Positions 34,947 to 44,472 of a stretch of 64,000 nt of DNA are shown piece after piece (the stretch's first letter is position 1; each line of letters opens with the position of its first letter). Origin of the DNA: Christensenella sp. UBA4675 (GTDB lineage Bacteria; Bacillota; Clostridia; Christensenellales; Borkfalkiaceae); the NCBI GenBank assembly GCA_002405165.1, contig DHLF01000005.1, positions 56,797 to 120,796 of the forward strand, read 5' to 3'. The position numbers were made by a program, and so were the translations under genes. The notes beneath the pieces are model-generated. The model saw only the letters and a list, made by a program, of their open reading frames with translations, was not told where the DNA came from and did no database searches.

Positions 34947-35762
34947 TTACAAACCGATTTGCAATTTTATTTCTTTTCCGTTTAAGTATTCAAGCATCGA
35001 GTTTCTTTCAAAATTAAAAATTATTTTATACGCAAACAACTGTTGATACTTGTATTTATATTTTTTATTTATTTCTTCTTTACCGTATTTTCCGTCACCC
35101 AAAATAAAATTACCCACAAACGCCAAATGACACCTTATTTGGTGCGTTCTTCCCGTAACGAGTTTAACTTCAAGCAAACTATTTTCTCCGTCAAAATTTA
35201 AAACCTTATATTCGGTTACGATTTTTAATCTTCCCGCTTTATAATCGGGATAAACTTTTACGAAAGAATTTTTTGCGTCCTTTTTACAATAAGCCGTTAA
35301 GGCTTGCTGTTGCTTTGGCATTTTTCCGTATACTTTGGCAAGGTAATACTTTTCGATTGTTCTTTGCTTTAAAGCTTTAAAAAGTTCGTCGTACGCGGTG
35401 GCGTTTAAAGCGAAAATTATAAGTCCGCCCGTATTTCTATCTAACCTATGCGTAAAAATCGCGGTAGGAAATTTTTGTTTTACCATTTCGTAAAAATCTA
35501 CCGATTCAATTCCCTGCTCTTTATTGCAAACTATTAAATTTTCGTCTTGATATAAAACTGATAAATCTTTTTTAATTTCTTCCAAATAGAAATCGAGCTT
35601 ATCGCCTTTATTTACGCAAATATCTTTATTGGTTCTCACACCGTTTACCTTTACGTCTTTTTTACGTAAAATCTTTTTTATCTGATTAAACCCTATTCCT
35701 TGACGAAGAGCTATTTCCGAAATTAACCCTTGTTTTTCTACCGTTACGCTTTTTAATTCCAT
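34947..35762 (-). CDS. RluA-family ribosomal pseudouridine synthase
   Basis: A 271-residue protein with an N-terminal S4 RNA-binding domain (GFNQIKKILRKKDVKVNGVR) and a pseudouridine synthase domain. The catalytic Asp is in FTHRLDRNTGGLIIFA near residue 105. GRTHQIRCHLAFVGNFILGDGKYG is the second signature. The exact rRNA target is not predictable. Its first 77 bases overlap the end of feoB, which is unusually long for two real genes. No later start keeps the S4 domain whole. Confidence 0.9.
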   Translation of the reverse strand: MELKSVTVEKQGLISEIALRQGIGFNQIKKILRKKDVKVNGVRTNKDICVNKGDKLDFYLEEIKKDLSVLYQDENLIVCNKEQGIESVDFYEMVKQKFPTAIFTHRLDRNTGGLIIFALNATAYDELFKALKQRTIEKYYLAKVYGKMPKQQQALTAYCKKDAKNSFVKVYPDYKAGRLKIVTEYKVLNFDGENSLLEVKLVTGRTHQIRCHLAFVGNFILGDGKYGKEEINKKYKYKYQQLFAYKIIFNFERNSMLEYLNGKEIKLQIGL

Positions 35763-37482
35763 ATAACACCGCTGTAAATATTATAACAGCGATTAAGAAA
35801 ATAATCAACGATAAATAATTTTTATTTAACGTTTTATAGCATAAAAATCCGCCTATATATCCGATTAAGGTATTTCTTATAAATATTTTTAAAGAAAAAG
35901 CAAAATCACTTTGCTTTTTAAAATAAGCAAGCGCAACGAAACAAGGCGAATATAACGAAATAAACACGCAGTAAGAAAAACGCGAAGCAAAACTTAAACC
36001 CGCTCTTGATAAATTTAAAGAAGAACACGCGCCTATTACGCCTTCTTTGGCAAAAATTCCGCATATCGCGCCCACGCTGTAACGCCAATCGTATATCCCC
36101 AAAGGATAGAAAACAAAACTTATTTTTTTAGCAACGAAAGCTAGCATACTTTCCGATAAATTTTCACAAAAACTAAAATTTGCGTTGACCGCCGTAAATA
36201 AGGTTAAAGATACGGAAATTAAAGTAATTATAATTCCTACTTTTTTTACGAAATCGCCCACCGCCTTAAAACTCTTTTTAAAAATAAAACTTACTGGCGG
36301 AAAACGCAAACAATCTAACTCTTTAATGAGCGGTTGCCTTTGCACGCCGTAGATAAATTTTAAAGTTACGGCAAGGAAAACAATTATAAAAATTTGCAAA
36401 ACGTATAGCGAAATTACCGCGATAAAGTGTTTATCGAAAAAAATCTTACATAAATATATAAGCGTTGCGTTTTTTGCCGAACACGGCACGAAAGACAAAC
36501 AATCCATAGTCCTTTTTTTAATTTTTTCGTTTTCGCAACTGTTGCATAGTTCGCACGATAACCCTGTACAAGTAAGCCCGGACACAAGCGGAAACAAACA
36601 TTTTACGCCTAAGCCTAGTTTTGATAAGCTTACGCCTACGCAACAAGAAGTACGCTCGGCAAATCCGCTTTCTTCATATAAAGAAATAAATAAGTTAAGA
36701 ATAAATATTTGCGGTATAAAGCTAAGTACGCTACCTACCCCTTCTATTACGCCTTTAACAATAATTTTTTTAACTAATTTCGTAACTCTGCCGTTTAAAA
36801 ACTCATACGCCCCAACGGAAAATTTTTCTGTTTGAGCGTTTAATTTATCCGATAAAAAACTTCCTAACGAATATTTACCTATCGAGCAATATAATGCACC
36901 ACATGAAAATATAACAAAAAAAAGTAAGTTAAAAAAGGAATTTAATAATATTTTATCTACGGGATTAAAATTGTCTTGTTCTATTTCTTCGTCTTTTATT
37001 TCTTTTACGATAGGTAAATTTTTTACGCTTTCTTTAAACGCTTTAACCGACTTTCTATCGTACGCGTTTACGCAAAAACATTTAATTCCAAAAATGCGTT
37101 CGCACTTGTTTATTAAACTTACTTTTTTTCTTTGCGTTTTAGTTAAAACTACCGTAAATTTTAGTTTTTCTTTTAATAGTTCCTTGCAAAGTTTTATTCC
37201 GTTTTGTAAAGAATTTATATCTATTACCACAACTATTAGTTGGTTTTTTACGCTTTTTATTGCGTCAACGCTGTTCTTCTCTTCTAACGAAACGGGATTT
37301 AACGAATAGATTCCCGGCAAATCGCTTACTAAAAATCTTTCGTTATCGAACATATAGCCTGACTTTTTTACCACGGCAGTTACTCCGTGCCAGTTTCCCG
37401 TTTTTTCGTCTACTTTACATAACGCGTTATATAACGTTGTTTTTCCGCTGTTGGCGTTACCCGTTAAATAGTATTCAAACAT
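35686..37482 (-). CDS. feoB: FeoB-like ferrous iron transporter, divergent
   Basis: A 598-residue protein, shorter than typical FeoB (650-770). The N-terminal G domain keeps G1 (GNANSGKTTLYNALC) and G3 (DLPGIYSLNP), but the G4 motif NMxD is replaced by TKTQ in VVLTKTQRKK, so guanine specificity is doubtful. The channel half keeps the paired gate motifs (SGLTCTGLSCELC, then FVPCSAKNATLIYL) and many membrane segments. Cysteines are frequent. It overlaps feoA by 8 bases and the pseudouridine synthase gene by 77. Likely an Fe(II) importer; an altered metal cannot be excluded. Confidence 0.85.
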   Translation of the reverse strand: MFEYYLTGNANSGKTTLYNALCKVDEKTGNWHGVTAVVKKSGYMFDNERFLVSDLPGIYSLNPVSLEEKNSVDAIKSVKNQLIVVVIDINSLQNGIKLCKELLKEKLKFTVVLTKTQRKKVSLINKCERIFGIKCFCVNAYDRKSVKAFKESVKNLPIVKEIKDEEIEQDNFNPVDKILLNSFFNLLFFVIFSCGALYCSIGKYSLGSFLSDKLNAQTEKFSVGAYEFLNGRVTKLVKKIIVKGVIEGVGSVLSFIPQIFILNLFISLYEESGFAERTSCCVGVSLSKLGLGVKCLFPLVSGLTCTGLSCELCNSCENEKIKKRTMDCLSFVPCSAKNATLIYLCKIFFDKHFIAVISLYVLQIFIIVFLAVTLKFIYGVQRQPLIKELDCLRFPPVSFIFKKSFKAVGDFVKKVGIIITLISVSLTLFTAVNANFSFCENLSESMLAFVAKKISFVFYPLGIYDWRYSVGAICGIFAKEGVIGACSSLNLSRAGLSFASRFSYCVFISLYSPCFVALAYFKKQSDFAFSLKIFIRNTLIGYIGGFLCYKTLNKNYLSLIIFLIAVIIFTAVLYGIKKRNGRKTRVNFGNSSSSRNRV

Positions 37483-37684
37483 ATTCTACCATCACCTTTT
37501 CAGCAACTTCGTTTTCTAAAACGATTACCTTACCGCTTGCTACTACGCAATTTATTTTTTTTGTCTTAAAAGGCAAAAAACAAAGAACGTTCGGGGACAA
37601 GCCTAAACGTTCTAAATATATATTATAAAATAATATTTTTACTATTTTTAATTGTTTGTTGCAAAGCGCAAAACGTAAATTCAT
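37475..37684 (-). CDS. feoA: FeoA-like SH3-domain protein
   Basis: A 69-residue protein upstream of feoB. YLERLGLSPNVLCFLPF and the end VIVLENEVAEKVMVEYV match the FeoA pattern (a Gly-hinged strand, then a residue-conserved last strand with AE and V). FeoA-type domains interact with the FeoB G domain. The sequence is divergent and the call leans on position. Confidence 0.72.
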   Translation of the reverse strand: MNLRFALCNKQLKIVKILFYNIYLERLGLSPNVLCFLPFKTKKINCVVASGKVIVLENEVAEKVMVEYV

Positions 37685-37712
37685 ACTTTATTTTATGTTT
37701 TACAATAAAGTA

Positions 37713-38348
37713 TTATTCGTCTATTTCGTCAACTTCTAAACAAGTATCCGTATTTTCTTTTTGCTCTTTATTGACTTTTAAAACGTGGTCAAGTAATGCT
37801 AAAACCGCATCTTTCCCGTAACCGTTTTCGCTAGACACGCCTATAATATTTGCGCTACCCATTCTTAAATAGTCCGCCAAAACTTTAAGTTGCGGTTTGA
37901 TTTTAGATTTACCTAGCTTATCGCATTTGGTAGCTATTACCGAAAACGGAGTAAGCGTTTGGTGAAAGTATCTAATTAAATCGCAATCGTCTTGCGTGGG
38001 ATTATGCCTTACGTCGATTAAAGAAAGCGCGTGAACTATTTGCCCGCAAGAAAAAAATTCTTCTACGGTCTTAGCCCAACTGATTTTTTCTTCCTTGCTG
38101 ACTTTTGCAAAACCGTAACCCGGTAAATCCGCTAAAATAAACTGACCGAAATCGAAATAATTGACAAGCCTTGTTCTCCCCGGTGTATTGCTCGTTCTTG
38201 CAAGCTTTTTTTGGTTTGCAAGCATATTTATAAACGAGCTTTTACCGACGTTGGATTTTCCGCATACGGCAATTACGGGTTTATCGGTTTTTATAAACTG
38301 TGCGCCCGTTTTTGCCGACGTAATAAATTCCGCCTTGACTATTTTCAT
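37713..38348 (-). CDS. engB: ribosome-biogenesis GTPase EngB (YsxC/YihA)
   Basis: A 211-residue TRAFAC GTPase needed for 50S assembly. Motifs: G1 CGKSNVGKSSFINM near residue 30, G2 TPGRTRLVNYF, G3 ADLPGYGFAKVS, G4 ATKCDKLGKS, G5 VSSENGYG. The C-terminal tail is acidic. It starts 12 bases after lon, the common lon-engB order of Firmicutes. Confidence 0.96.
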   Translation of the reverse strand: MKIVKAEFITSAKTGAQFIKTDKPVIAVCGKSNVGKSSFINMLANQKKLARTSNTPGRTRLVNYFDFGQFILADLPGYGFAKVSKEEKISWAKTVEEFFSCGQIVHALSLIDVRHNPTQDDCDLIRYFHQTLTPFSVIATKCDKLGKSKIKPQLKVLADYLRMGSANIIGVSSENGYGKDAVLALLDHVLKVNKEQKENTDTCLEVDEIDE

Positions 38349-38360
38349 TTTTACCCCCGT

Positions 38361-40676
38361 TTAGTCGTTTACGAATGCGTTTTTGTAAACTTCGTCGTAG
38401 TCTTTTACGGGAATAAAATTGAGTTCGGAAGCAATACAATCGGGAATTTCTTCTATATCTTTTTCGTTTGCCTTAGGAATAATGATATTTTTAACGCCTA
38501 TTTTATAAGACGCCAAAGCTTTTTCCTTTAACCCGCCTATAGCAAGAACTCTTCCGCGTAAAGTTATTTCGCCCGTCATAGATACGTCGTTTCTAACTTT
38601 TCTACCCGTTAAAGCCGATAAAATTGCCGTTGCTAGCGTGATACCCGCGCTAGGTCCGTCTTTAGGGGTAGCCCCTTCGGGAACGTGAACGTGTATATCG
38701 TGTTTTGTAAACGCGTCTTCTTTTATTCCGTACTTTTGCGCGTTGCTTTTTATATACGAAAACGCCGTTTTAGCGCTTTCTTGCATAACTTCGCCGAGTT
38801 TACCCGTTAAAATTAAATCGCCTTTGCCTTCCATAACGTTTACTTCTATCGAAAGCGTAGTTCCGCCTACCTGCGTCCACGCAAGTCCCGTTGCAACGCC
38901 GATATCGTTGGTTTCAACTTTTTCGTCGGGTTTAAATTTAACGTTTCCTAAATATTTGATTACGGCTTTTTCGTCTATTTTTCTCTTTTTATCTTTTTTA
39001 TTTAAAGAATATTCGGTTGCAACTTTTCTGCAAACGGAAGCGATTTCTCTTTCAAGATTTCTCACTCCCGCTTCTTTGGTATAACCTTCTATTATAAGTT
39101 TAATTCCTTCGTCCGTAAAGTGAATTAAATTATCGTTTAATCCGTTTACTTCTATTTGTTTTGGAATTAAATAACGCTTTGCTATTTCTTCTTTTTCTTG
39201 ATAAGTATATCCCGAAATGGTAAGAACTTCCATTCTGTCGAGTAGCGGTTGAGGTATAGTATCCAAACTGTTTGCCGTAGTTACGAACATAACCTTAGAC
39301 AAATCGTAAGGAATTTCTAAATATCTGTCCCTAAACGTGGAATTTTGTTCGGGGTCTAAAACTTCTAACAACGCGCTTGCGGGGTCGCCCCTTAAATCGC
39401 TGGATATTTTATCTATTTCGTCAAGCAAAAATACGGGATTCGCACATTTCGCTTCTTTAAGACCGAAAATTATTCTACCCGGCATTGCGCCTATGTAAGT
39501 TTTTCTATGCCCTCTGATTTCGGCTTCGTCTTTAACTCCGCCCAAACTCATTCTTACAAAATTTCTGTTTAACGCCCTTGCTATAGAACCCGCGATAGAC
39601 GTTTTACCTACCCCCGGCGGTCCTACTAAACAAATAATAGGTCCGTTTAGCTTACCCGTTAATTTGTATACGGCAAGATATTCTAATATTCTATCCTTAA
39701 CTTTTTCAAGACCGTAATGTTCTTTTTCAAGTACGCTTTTAGCGTATTTAATATCGCAATCGTCTCCGACGCAATTAAAAGGTAAATCTATTATCCAGTC
39801 TAAATACCCCCTTAAAACAGTGTAGTCGGGGGAAGAAGAATTCATTCTAGACATTCTCGATAATTCTTTTAACGCCTTTTCTTCTACTTCTTTCGGCATT
39901 TTTTTTGCTAATATTTGCGTTCTTAACCCTTCTATTTCGTTTTCGTCGTCCCCAAGCTCGTTGTGAATTGCTTTTAATTGTTCCCTTAAATAGTATTCTT
40001 TTTGGCTTTTATCCATACTATCTTTTACTTTTTCGGCTATTTTCTGTTCGACTTCTACAAACTCGTTTAAAGCTTTTATTCTTTTTAACAACAATAAAAG
40101 TCTATCGTTTAAATTGTCGGTTTCTAAAATTTCTTGCTTTTGAATTTCCGTCATAGGAACGTTAAAAGTTATTATATTACAGTACGCATGACTACATTCC
40201 GTAATACTCTTTAAATATTCCAATTTTGGATTTCTTTTCTTTTGAAGGTCTACCAAATCCGAAAACTGTTGACTAATCATTTTGCACAAAATAGCGGTTT
40301 CGTTATCAATTTCGCCTTCGAACTCTAATTCTTTTACCGTTACGAACGTCATTTCGCCTGAATCGTTAAAAGATTCGATTTTTACCCTTTTTAAAGCTTC
40401 TAACATAATTCTTTTCGTACCGTTTGATAAATTTATACATTCTTTAATCGAGCATAATACCCCTACGCTATATAAATCGTCGTATTTAGGCATTTCTAAA
40501 TTCGGGTCTTTTTGCGCGACGACAACTATATATTTATCCCTTTCCAAAGCCACGTTCACCGCGTTGACGGAAGCTTGTCTTCCGACTTCTATGCTGACTC
40601 GGTTATCCGGTAACACTACTAATCCTTTTAACGCAATTAAAGGATAATCGTAAGTAATTTCTTGTATATCTTCCAT
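38361..40676 (-). CDS. lon: ATP-dependent serine protease Lon
   Basis: A 771-residue LonA protease. The substrate-binding LON domain spans residues about 10-200 and a coiled coil follows. The AAA+ module has Walker A GPPGVGKTSIAGSIARAL near residue 347 and Walker B PVFLLDEIDKI. The protease domain has the catalytic Ser in KDGPSAGITLATA near 675 and Lys in GLKEKALASYK near 718. AAGGAG precedes the ATG. No heat-shock operator could be recognised in the AT-rich DNA upstream. Confidence 0.97.
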   Translation of the reverse strand: MEDIQEITYDYPLIALKGLVVLPDNRVSIEVGRQASVNAVNVALERDKYIVVVAQKDPNLEMPKYDDLYSVGVLCSIKECINLSNGTKRIMLEALKRVKIESFNDSGEMTFVTVKELEFEGEIDNETAILCKMISQQFSDLVDLQKKRNPKLEYLKSITECSHAYCNIITFNVPMTEIQKQEILETDNLNDRLLLLLKRIKALNEFVEVEQKIAEKVKDSMDKSQKEYYLREQLKAIHNELGDDENEIEGLRTQILAKKMPKEVEEKALKELSRMSRMNSSSPDYTVLRGYLDWIIDLPFNCVGDDCDIKYAKSVLEKEHYGLEKVKDRILEYLAVYKLTGKLNGPIICLVGPPGVGKTSIAGSIARALNRNFVRMSLGGVKDEAEIRGHRKTYIGAMPGRIIFGLKEAKCANPVFLLDEIDKISSDLRGDPASALLEVLDPEQNSTFRDRYLEIPYDLSKVMFVTTANSLDTIPQPLLDRMEVLTISGYTYQEKEEIAKRYLIPKQIEVNGLNDNLIHFTDEGIKLIIEGYTKEAGVRNLEREIASVCRKVATEYSLNKKDKKRKIDEKAVIKYLGNVKFKPDEKVETNDIGVATGLAWTQVGGTTLSIEVNVMEGKGDLILTGKLGEVMQESAKTAFSYIKSNAQKYGIKEDAFTKHDIHVHVPEGATPKDGPSAGITLATAILSALTGRKVRNDVSMTGEITLRGRVLAIGGLKEKALASYKIGVKNIIIPKANEKDIEEIPDCIASELNFIPVKDYDEVYKNAFVND

Positions 40677-41011
40677 AAATTTCTCCTTATTATCTTAACC
40701 GTAAATCATAATTCTTAAACCATACTAAAAAATATTAATTTTAATCCAAATTTTATTAAATAAATTTTGCAATAGTTTTTTATCTAAGATAAAATCGACG
40801 TAAATTAAATTAATCAATTTAATACAACGAGTTTTAAAATAAATACTCCTATAAGCAAAATTTTGAAAATCTACATAAATTACTATTTATAATATATACT
40901 TTAAAAAATTCGAACAGTATCCAACCTTACCATTATATCAAAAAAACAAAAAAAATCAACAATATTTATACGATGTTTTAAAAAATACTCATATAATAAT
41001 TATATAGACGT
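40677..41011. other. long AT-rich noncoding gap upstream of lon
   Basis: About 335 bases without a credible ORF on either strand. It must hold the lon promoter, but the sequence offers several weak TTG.../TA...T pairs and none stands out. No CIRCE (TTAGCACTC dyad) or CtsR-type repeat is seen. The right end reaches the nadE terminator. Confidence 0.5.
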
Positions 41012-41052
41012 ATAAAAAAAATATATGCGACGCAATCGTTTAGACTGCGTCG
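41012..41052 (-). terminator. terminator of nadE
   Basis: Stem CGACGCA / TGCGTCG with an 11-base loop. On the minus strand it is followed by CATATATTTTTTT; the plus strand has TTTTG directly after the stem. Confidence 0.65.
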
Positions 41053-41085
41053 TTTTGTAAAAAAAATTAAACCAAAAAAAACAGA

Positions 41086-43191
41086 TTAACATCCGTATCT
41101 GTTTTTTAGTTCGGCTAAGCTATCTAACCAAACCGTTGCGTTTGCGTCGCTAGGCATACGCCAGTCGCCACGCGGGGACAAAGTTACCGTTCCAACCTTT
41201 ACGCCGTCCGGAATACACGACCTTTTAAATTGTTGAGAGAAAAACCTTTTAATAAATATTTCCAACCACTTTAAAATAGTCTTAGCGTCGAACTCGTCTT
41301 TAAACGTATCTAACGCTATTTCGAATATTTTTTTGGGAGAAAATCCCGCCCTTAAAAAATAATACAAGAAAAAGTCGTGTAAAATATAAGGACCTACTAA
41401 ATCTTCGGTTTTTTGCTTAATTTTATCGTTTTCGGCAGGGATAAGTTCGGGACTTACGGGAGTTAAAAGTATGTCCGTTAAAACGTTGCCTATTTCTTTT
41501 CCGTACTTTTGAGCTTCGTATGCGACTAAATGCCTTACAAGCGTTTTAGGTATGGATACGTTTACCGCATAACTTGACATGTGGTCGCCGTTATACGTTG
41601 CCCACCCTAACGCAAGTTCGCTTAAATCTCCCGTTCCTATTACTATTCCGCCGTTTTTATTAGCTATATCGAACAAAACCTGAGTTCTTTCCCTTGCCTG
41701 ACAATTTTCGTACGTTACGTCGGTAACGCTTTCGTCTTGCCCGATATCTAAAAAATGCTTTAAAACGCTTTCTTTAATATCTACTTCTTTTAAAGTTACC
41801 CCTAAAAGTTCGGTTAGTTTAATAGCGTTGTTTTTCGTTCTAGTGGTAGTTCCGAAACAGGGCATAGTTACAGCCAAAATATCTTTGGGGTCTTTTCCGA
41901 GCAATTTATAAGCCCTAACCGTTACGAGCAATGCAAGCGCACTGTCAAGCCCGCCCGAAATTCCTATAACCGCGTGTTTGCAATGAGTATGTTCTAACCT
42001 TCTTTTAAGTCCGTTAGATTGCATAGTCAAAATAAATTCGGCTCTTTCGGCAAGCCTTTCTTTATCGGTTGGAACGAACGGCGTTTTGTCGTATTTCCTT
42101 TCGGGAGCGAAATTTGACGTTTTTAGGTCAAATTCCACCTCGTCGCATTTAGGAACGTTAAACGAGTACTTAAAAAATCTACTTCTTTCGTGTTCTAAAA
42201 ATTCAACGTCTACTTCCGCAATCGCGTCTTTTCCGGAAAATAACTCGGTTTGATTTAAAATTTTCCCGTTTTCGGCAATTATATTGTGCCCCGCAAAAAC
42301 CAAATCGGTGGTCGATTCACCATAGCAAGCGTCGCTGTAAACGTAAGCGCATAAGTTTTTTGCGGATTGCGTAGAAACTATTTGTCTACGATATTCGGCT
42401 TTTCCGATAACTTCGTCGCTGGCGGACAAATTACAGCAAATAGTCGCCCCGTTTAATGCTTGTACGGTTGACGGCGGAATTGCAACCCATAAATCTTCAC
42501 AAATTTCAACGCCGATTTTCATAGACGGAAAAAGCGAGTTTTTATATACGATTTTATTCCCGAACAATACCTTTTCTCCTAAAAAATCTACGTAAAAATT
42601 TTCTTGCGGACAAGGACAAAAAACCCTTGCTTCGTAAAATTCGTTATAGTCGGGAAGATAATTTTTTACGTTAATTCCCAAAATTTTACCATTGCAAAAC
42701 GCAACTGAACAGTTATATATTTTTCCGTTAACCCTTAATGGCGAGCCTACGAAAAATATGCAATTTACGGACTTAGAAAAAAATTTTAATTCTTGTAAAG
42801 CGTTTTCAACGCTCGACAAAAGAGCGGACTGATAAAACAAATCCGACATGGTATATCCCGTTAAACACAGCTCCGAAAATACAACTACCGAAACGCCTTT
42901 TGCATTGCATTCTAAAAGTTTATTTTTTACTCGCGTTAAGTTTTCATTAACGTCGGCAAGTTTAATATCAAAATTGACTGCGCCGACTTTTACCGTTCCT
43001 CTATTGTTTAATTGTTCTTTTTGTTCGGTAAGAGCATTTTTTAATTTTTCGTAAGTATCGATTTTTAAACACGTTTCACCCGAAAAAATTTTATTTACCG
43101 TTCCCAACGGAACTCCGCTTATTTCCGATAATTTAGCGTTCGTTATTCTTTTTTGCTTTTTTATTTCTTTTAATACCTTTAAATCAAACAT
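41086..43191 (-). CDS. nadE: glutamine-dependent NAD synthetase with N-terminal helix-turn-helix domain
   Basis: A 701-residue protein. Residues 1-55 form an XRE-type helix-turn-helix (LKEIKKQKRITNAKLSEISG, then VPLGTVNKIFSGE). A short linker leads into a nitrilase-type glutaminase (about 65-340) with Glu in VFSELCLTGYT and Cys in GVEICEDLW. The ATP-pyrophosphatase synthetase domain (about 375-690) has the P-loop IGISGGLDSALAL. Ordinary enzymes of this class are about 640 residues and start at the glutaminase. No in-frame ATG lies at the domain boundary, so the fusion appears genuine. It makes NAD from deamido-NAD. The promoter and weak AAAGGC ribosome site lie upstream of the HTH start. Confidence 0.92.
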   Translation of the reverse strand: MFDLKVLKEIKKQKRITNAKLSEISGVPLGTVNKIFSGETCLKIDTYEKLKNALTEQKEQLNNRGTVKVGAVNFDIKLADVNENLTRVKNKLLECNAKGVSVVVFSELCLTGYTMSDLFYQSALLSSVENALQELKFFSKSVNCIFFVGSPLRVNGKIYNCSVAFCNGKILGINVKNYLPDYNEFYEARVFCPCPQENFYVDFLGEKVLFGNKIVYKNSLFPSMKIGVEICEDLWVAIPPSTVQALNGATICCNLSASDEVIGKAEYRRQIVSTQSAKNLCAYVYSDACYGESTTDLVFAGHNIIAENGKILNQTELFSGKDAIAEVDVEFLEHERSRFFKYSFNVPKCDEVEFDLKTSNFAPERKYDKTPFVPTDKERLAERAEFILTMQSNGLKRRLEHTHCKHAVIGISGGLDSALALLVTVRAYKLLGKDPKDILAVTMPCFGTTTRTKNNAIKLTELLGVTLKEVDIKESVLKHFLDIGQDESVTDVTYENCQARERTQVLFDIANKNGGIVIGTGDLSELALGWATYNGDHMSSYAVNVSIPKTLVRHLVAYEAQKYGKEIGNVLTDILLTPVSPELIPAENDKIKQKTEDLVGPYILHDFFLYYFLRAGFSPKKIFEIALDTFKDEFDAKTILKWLEIFIKRFFSQQFKRSCIPDGVKVGTVTLSPRGDWRMPSDANATVWLDSLAELKNRYGC

Positions 43192-43235
43192 ATTTTGCCT
43201 TTTTATATATAAAAAATTATAAATTTCTATTAGCT

Positions 43236-43264
43236 ATTTTATCAAAAACGATAAATTTTTGCAA
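43236..43264 (-). promoter_or_regulatory. promoter of nadE
   Basis: TTGCAA (43259-43264), 17-base spacer, TAAAAT (43236-43241); leader of about 38 bases to the HTH-NadE start. Confidence 0.65.
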
Positions 43265-43297
43265 GTTTTATATATGATTTTTATAAAATTTTATACA

Positions 43298-43330
43298 ATT
43301 AAAAAAACTACGCCTTAATAAGCGTAGTTT
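43298..43330 (-). terminator. terminator of the capE-capG-like genes
   Basis: Stem AAACTACGC / GCGTAGTTT (9 pairs), 8-base loop, followed by TTTTTTT on the minus strand. Confidence 0.9.
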
Positions 43331-43336
43331 TGCCCT

Positions 43337-44464
43337 TTATTTTATACCGTAAACGTCTTTTAAAACGATAGGCGTATAGCTTTGAATTATTTTTACCACT
43401 TTTCCCGAACAATCTTCCGTGTAATCGGGAACATTTAAACCTACTTCGCCGTCCTTCCACATTTCTATCGCCGTTTCTACCGATTGCAAAACGCTTTCGG
43501 TTTTTATCCCTGCCAAAACAAAACAGCCTTTATCCAACGCTTCGGGGCGCTCGGTAGACGTTCTTATGCAAACTGCGGGAAAGCTATGGAAAAACGCGCT
43601 TTCTTCGGGCAAAGTTCCGCTATCGGACACAACGCATTTTGCGTTTATTTGCAAATGGTTATAATCCGAAAATCCAAACGGTTTTAAAGAGCGAACTAAC
43701 GGATGAAATACGAAATTTCTTTTTTCTATAAACTTTTTGCTTCTCGGATGAGTCGAATATATAATAGGAACGTTATACTGTTCGGCTAAGGCGTTTATTG
43801 CATTCATTAAAGAAAAAAAGTTTTCTTCTTTGTCAATATTTTCTTCTCTGTGAGCGGATAAAAGAATATATTTACCCTTTTCTAAATTTAATCTTTCCAA
43901 AACGTCGCTAGACTGAATTTTTTTAAGATTTGCCCTTAAAACTTCCGCCATAGGCGAACCCGTTACGAACGTTCTTTGCTTAGGACGACCTTCACTCGCG
44001 AGATACCTACGCGCGTGTTCCGAATAACACATATTTACGTCGCTAACGTGGTCTACAATTCTTCTGTTAGTTTCTTCGGGTAAGTTTTCGTCAAAACAAC
44101 GGTTGCCCGCTTCCATATGAAATACGGGAATATGCAATCTTTTTGCGCTTATTGCCGATAAACAAGAATTAGTATCCCCTAGTACCAAAACCGCGTCAGG
44201 CTTTTTTTCAACCATAAGTTCGTAAGTTTTTTCTATTATGTTTCCCATAGTTTGACCTAAATTTTGCCCTACTACGTTTAAATAACAATTAGGCTTTCTT
44301 AACGCCAAATCTTCAAAGAAAATTTTATTTAATTCGTAATCGTAATTTTGCCCCGTATGCACGAGCGTTTGGTCAAAATACTTATCGCATTTTTTTATGG
44401 TTTCGCTTAACCTTATTATTTCGGGACGAGTGCCGATTATCGTCATAAGTTTTAATTTAGACAT
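43337..44464 (-). CDS. UDP-N-acetylhexosamine 2-epimerase, WecB/CapG-like
   Basis: A 375-residue non-hydrolysing epimerase of the WecB superfamily. IIGTRPEIIRLSETI, LVLGDTNSCLSAI, HMEAGNRCFDENLPEETNRRIVDH and SDSGTLPEESAFF are visible. The form HMEAGNRCFDENLPEE and the adjacent CapE-type gene point to CapG/WbjD, which makes UDP-N-acetyl-L-fucosamine from the talosamine isomer, rather than ordinary WecB. That choice is inference. It lies 8 bases after the dehydratase gene. Confidence 0.88.
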   Translation of the reverse strand: MSKLKLMTIIGTRPEIIRLSETIKKCDKYFDQTLVHTGQNYDYELNKIFFEDLALRKPNCYLNVVGQNLGQTMGNIIEKTYELMVEKKPDAVLVLGDTNSCLSAISAKRLHIPVFHMEAGNRCFDENLPEETNRRIVDHVSDVNMCYSEHARRYLASEGRPKQRTFVTGSPMAEVLRANLKKIQSSDVLERLNLEKGKYILLSAHREENIDKEENFFSLMNAINALAEQYNVPIIYSTHPRSKKFIEKRNFVFHPLVRSLKPFGFSDYNHLQINAKCVVSDSGTLPEESAFFHSFPAVCIRTSTERPEALDKGCFVLAGIKTESVLQSVETAIEMWKDGEVGLNVPDYTEDCSGKVVKIIQSYTPIVLKDVYGIK

Positions 44465-44472
44465 ATTTCTCC

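Noticed and set aside
36542..36835. Plus-strand ORF of 97 codons inside feoB
   Set aside because: Antisense to the FeoB gate motifs, no ribosome site.
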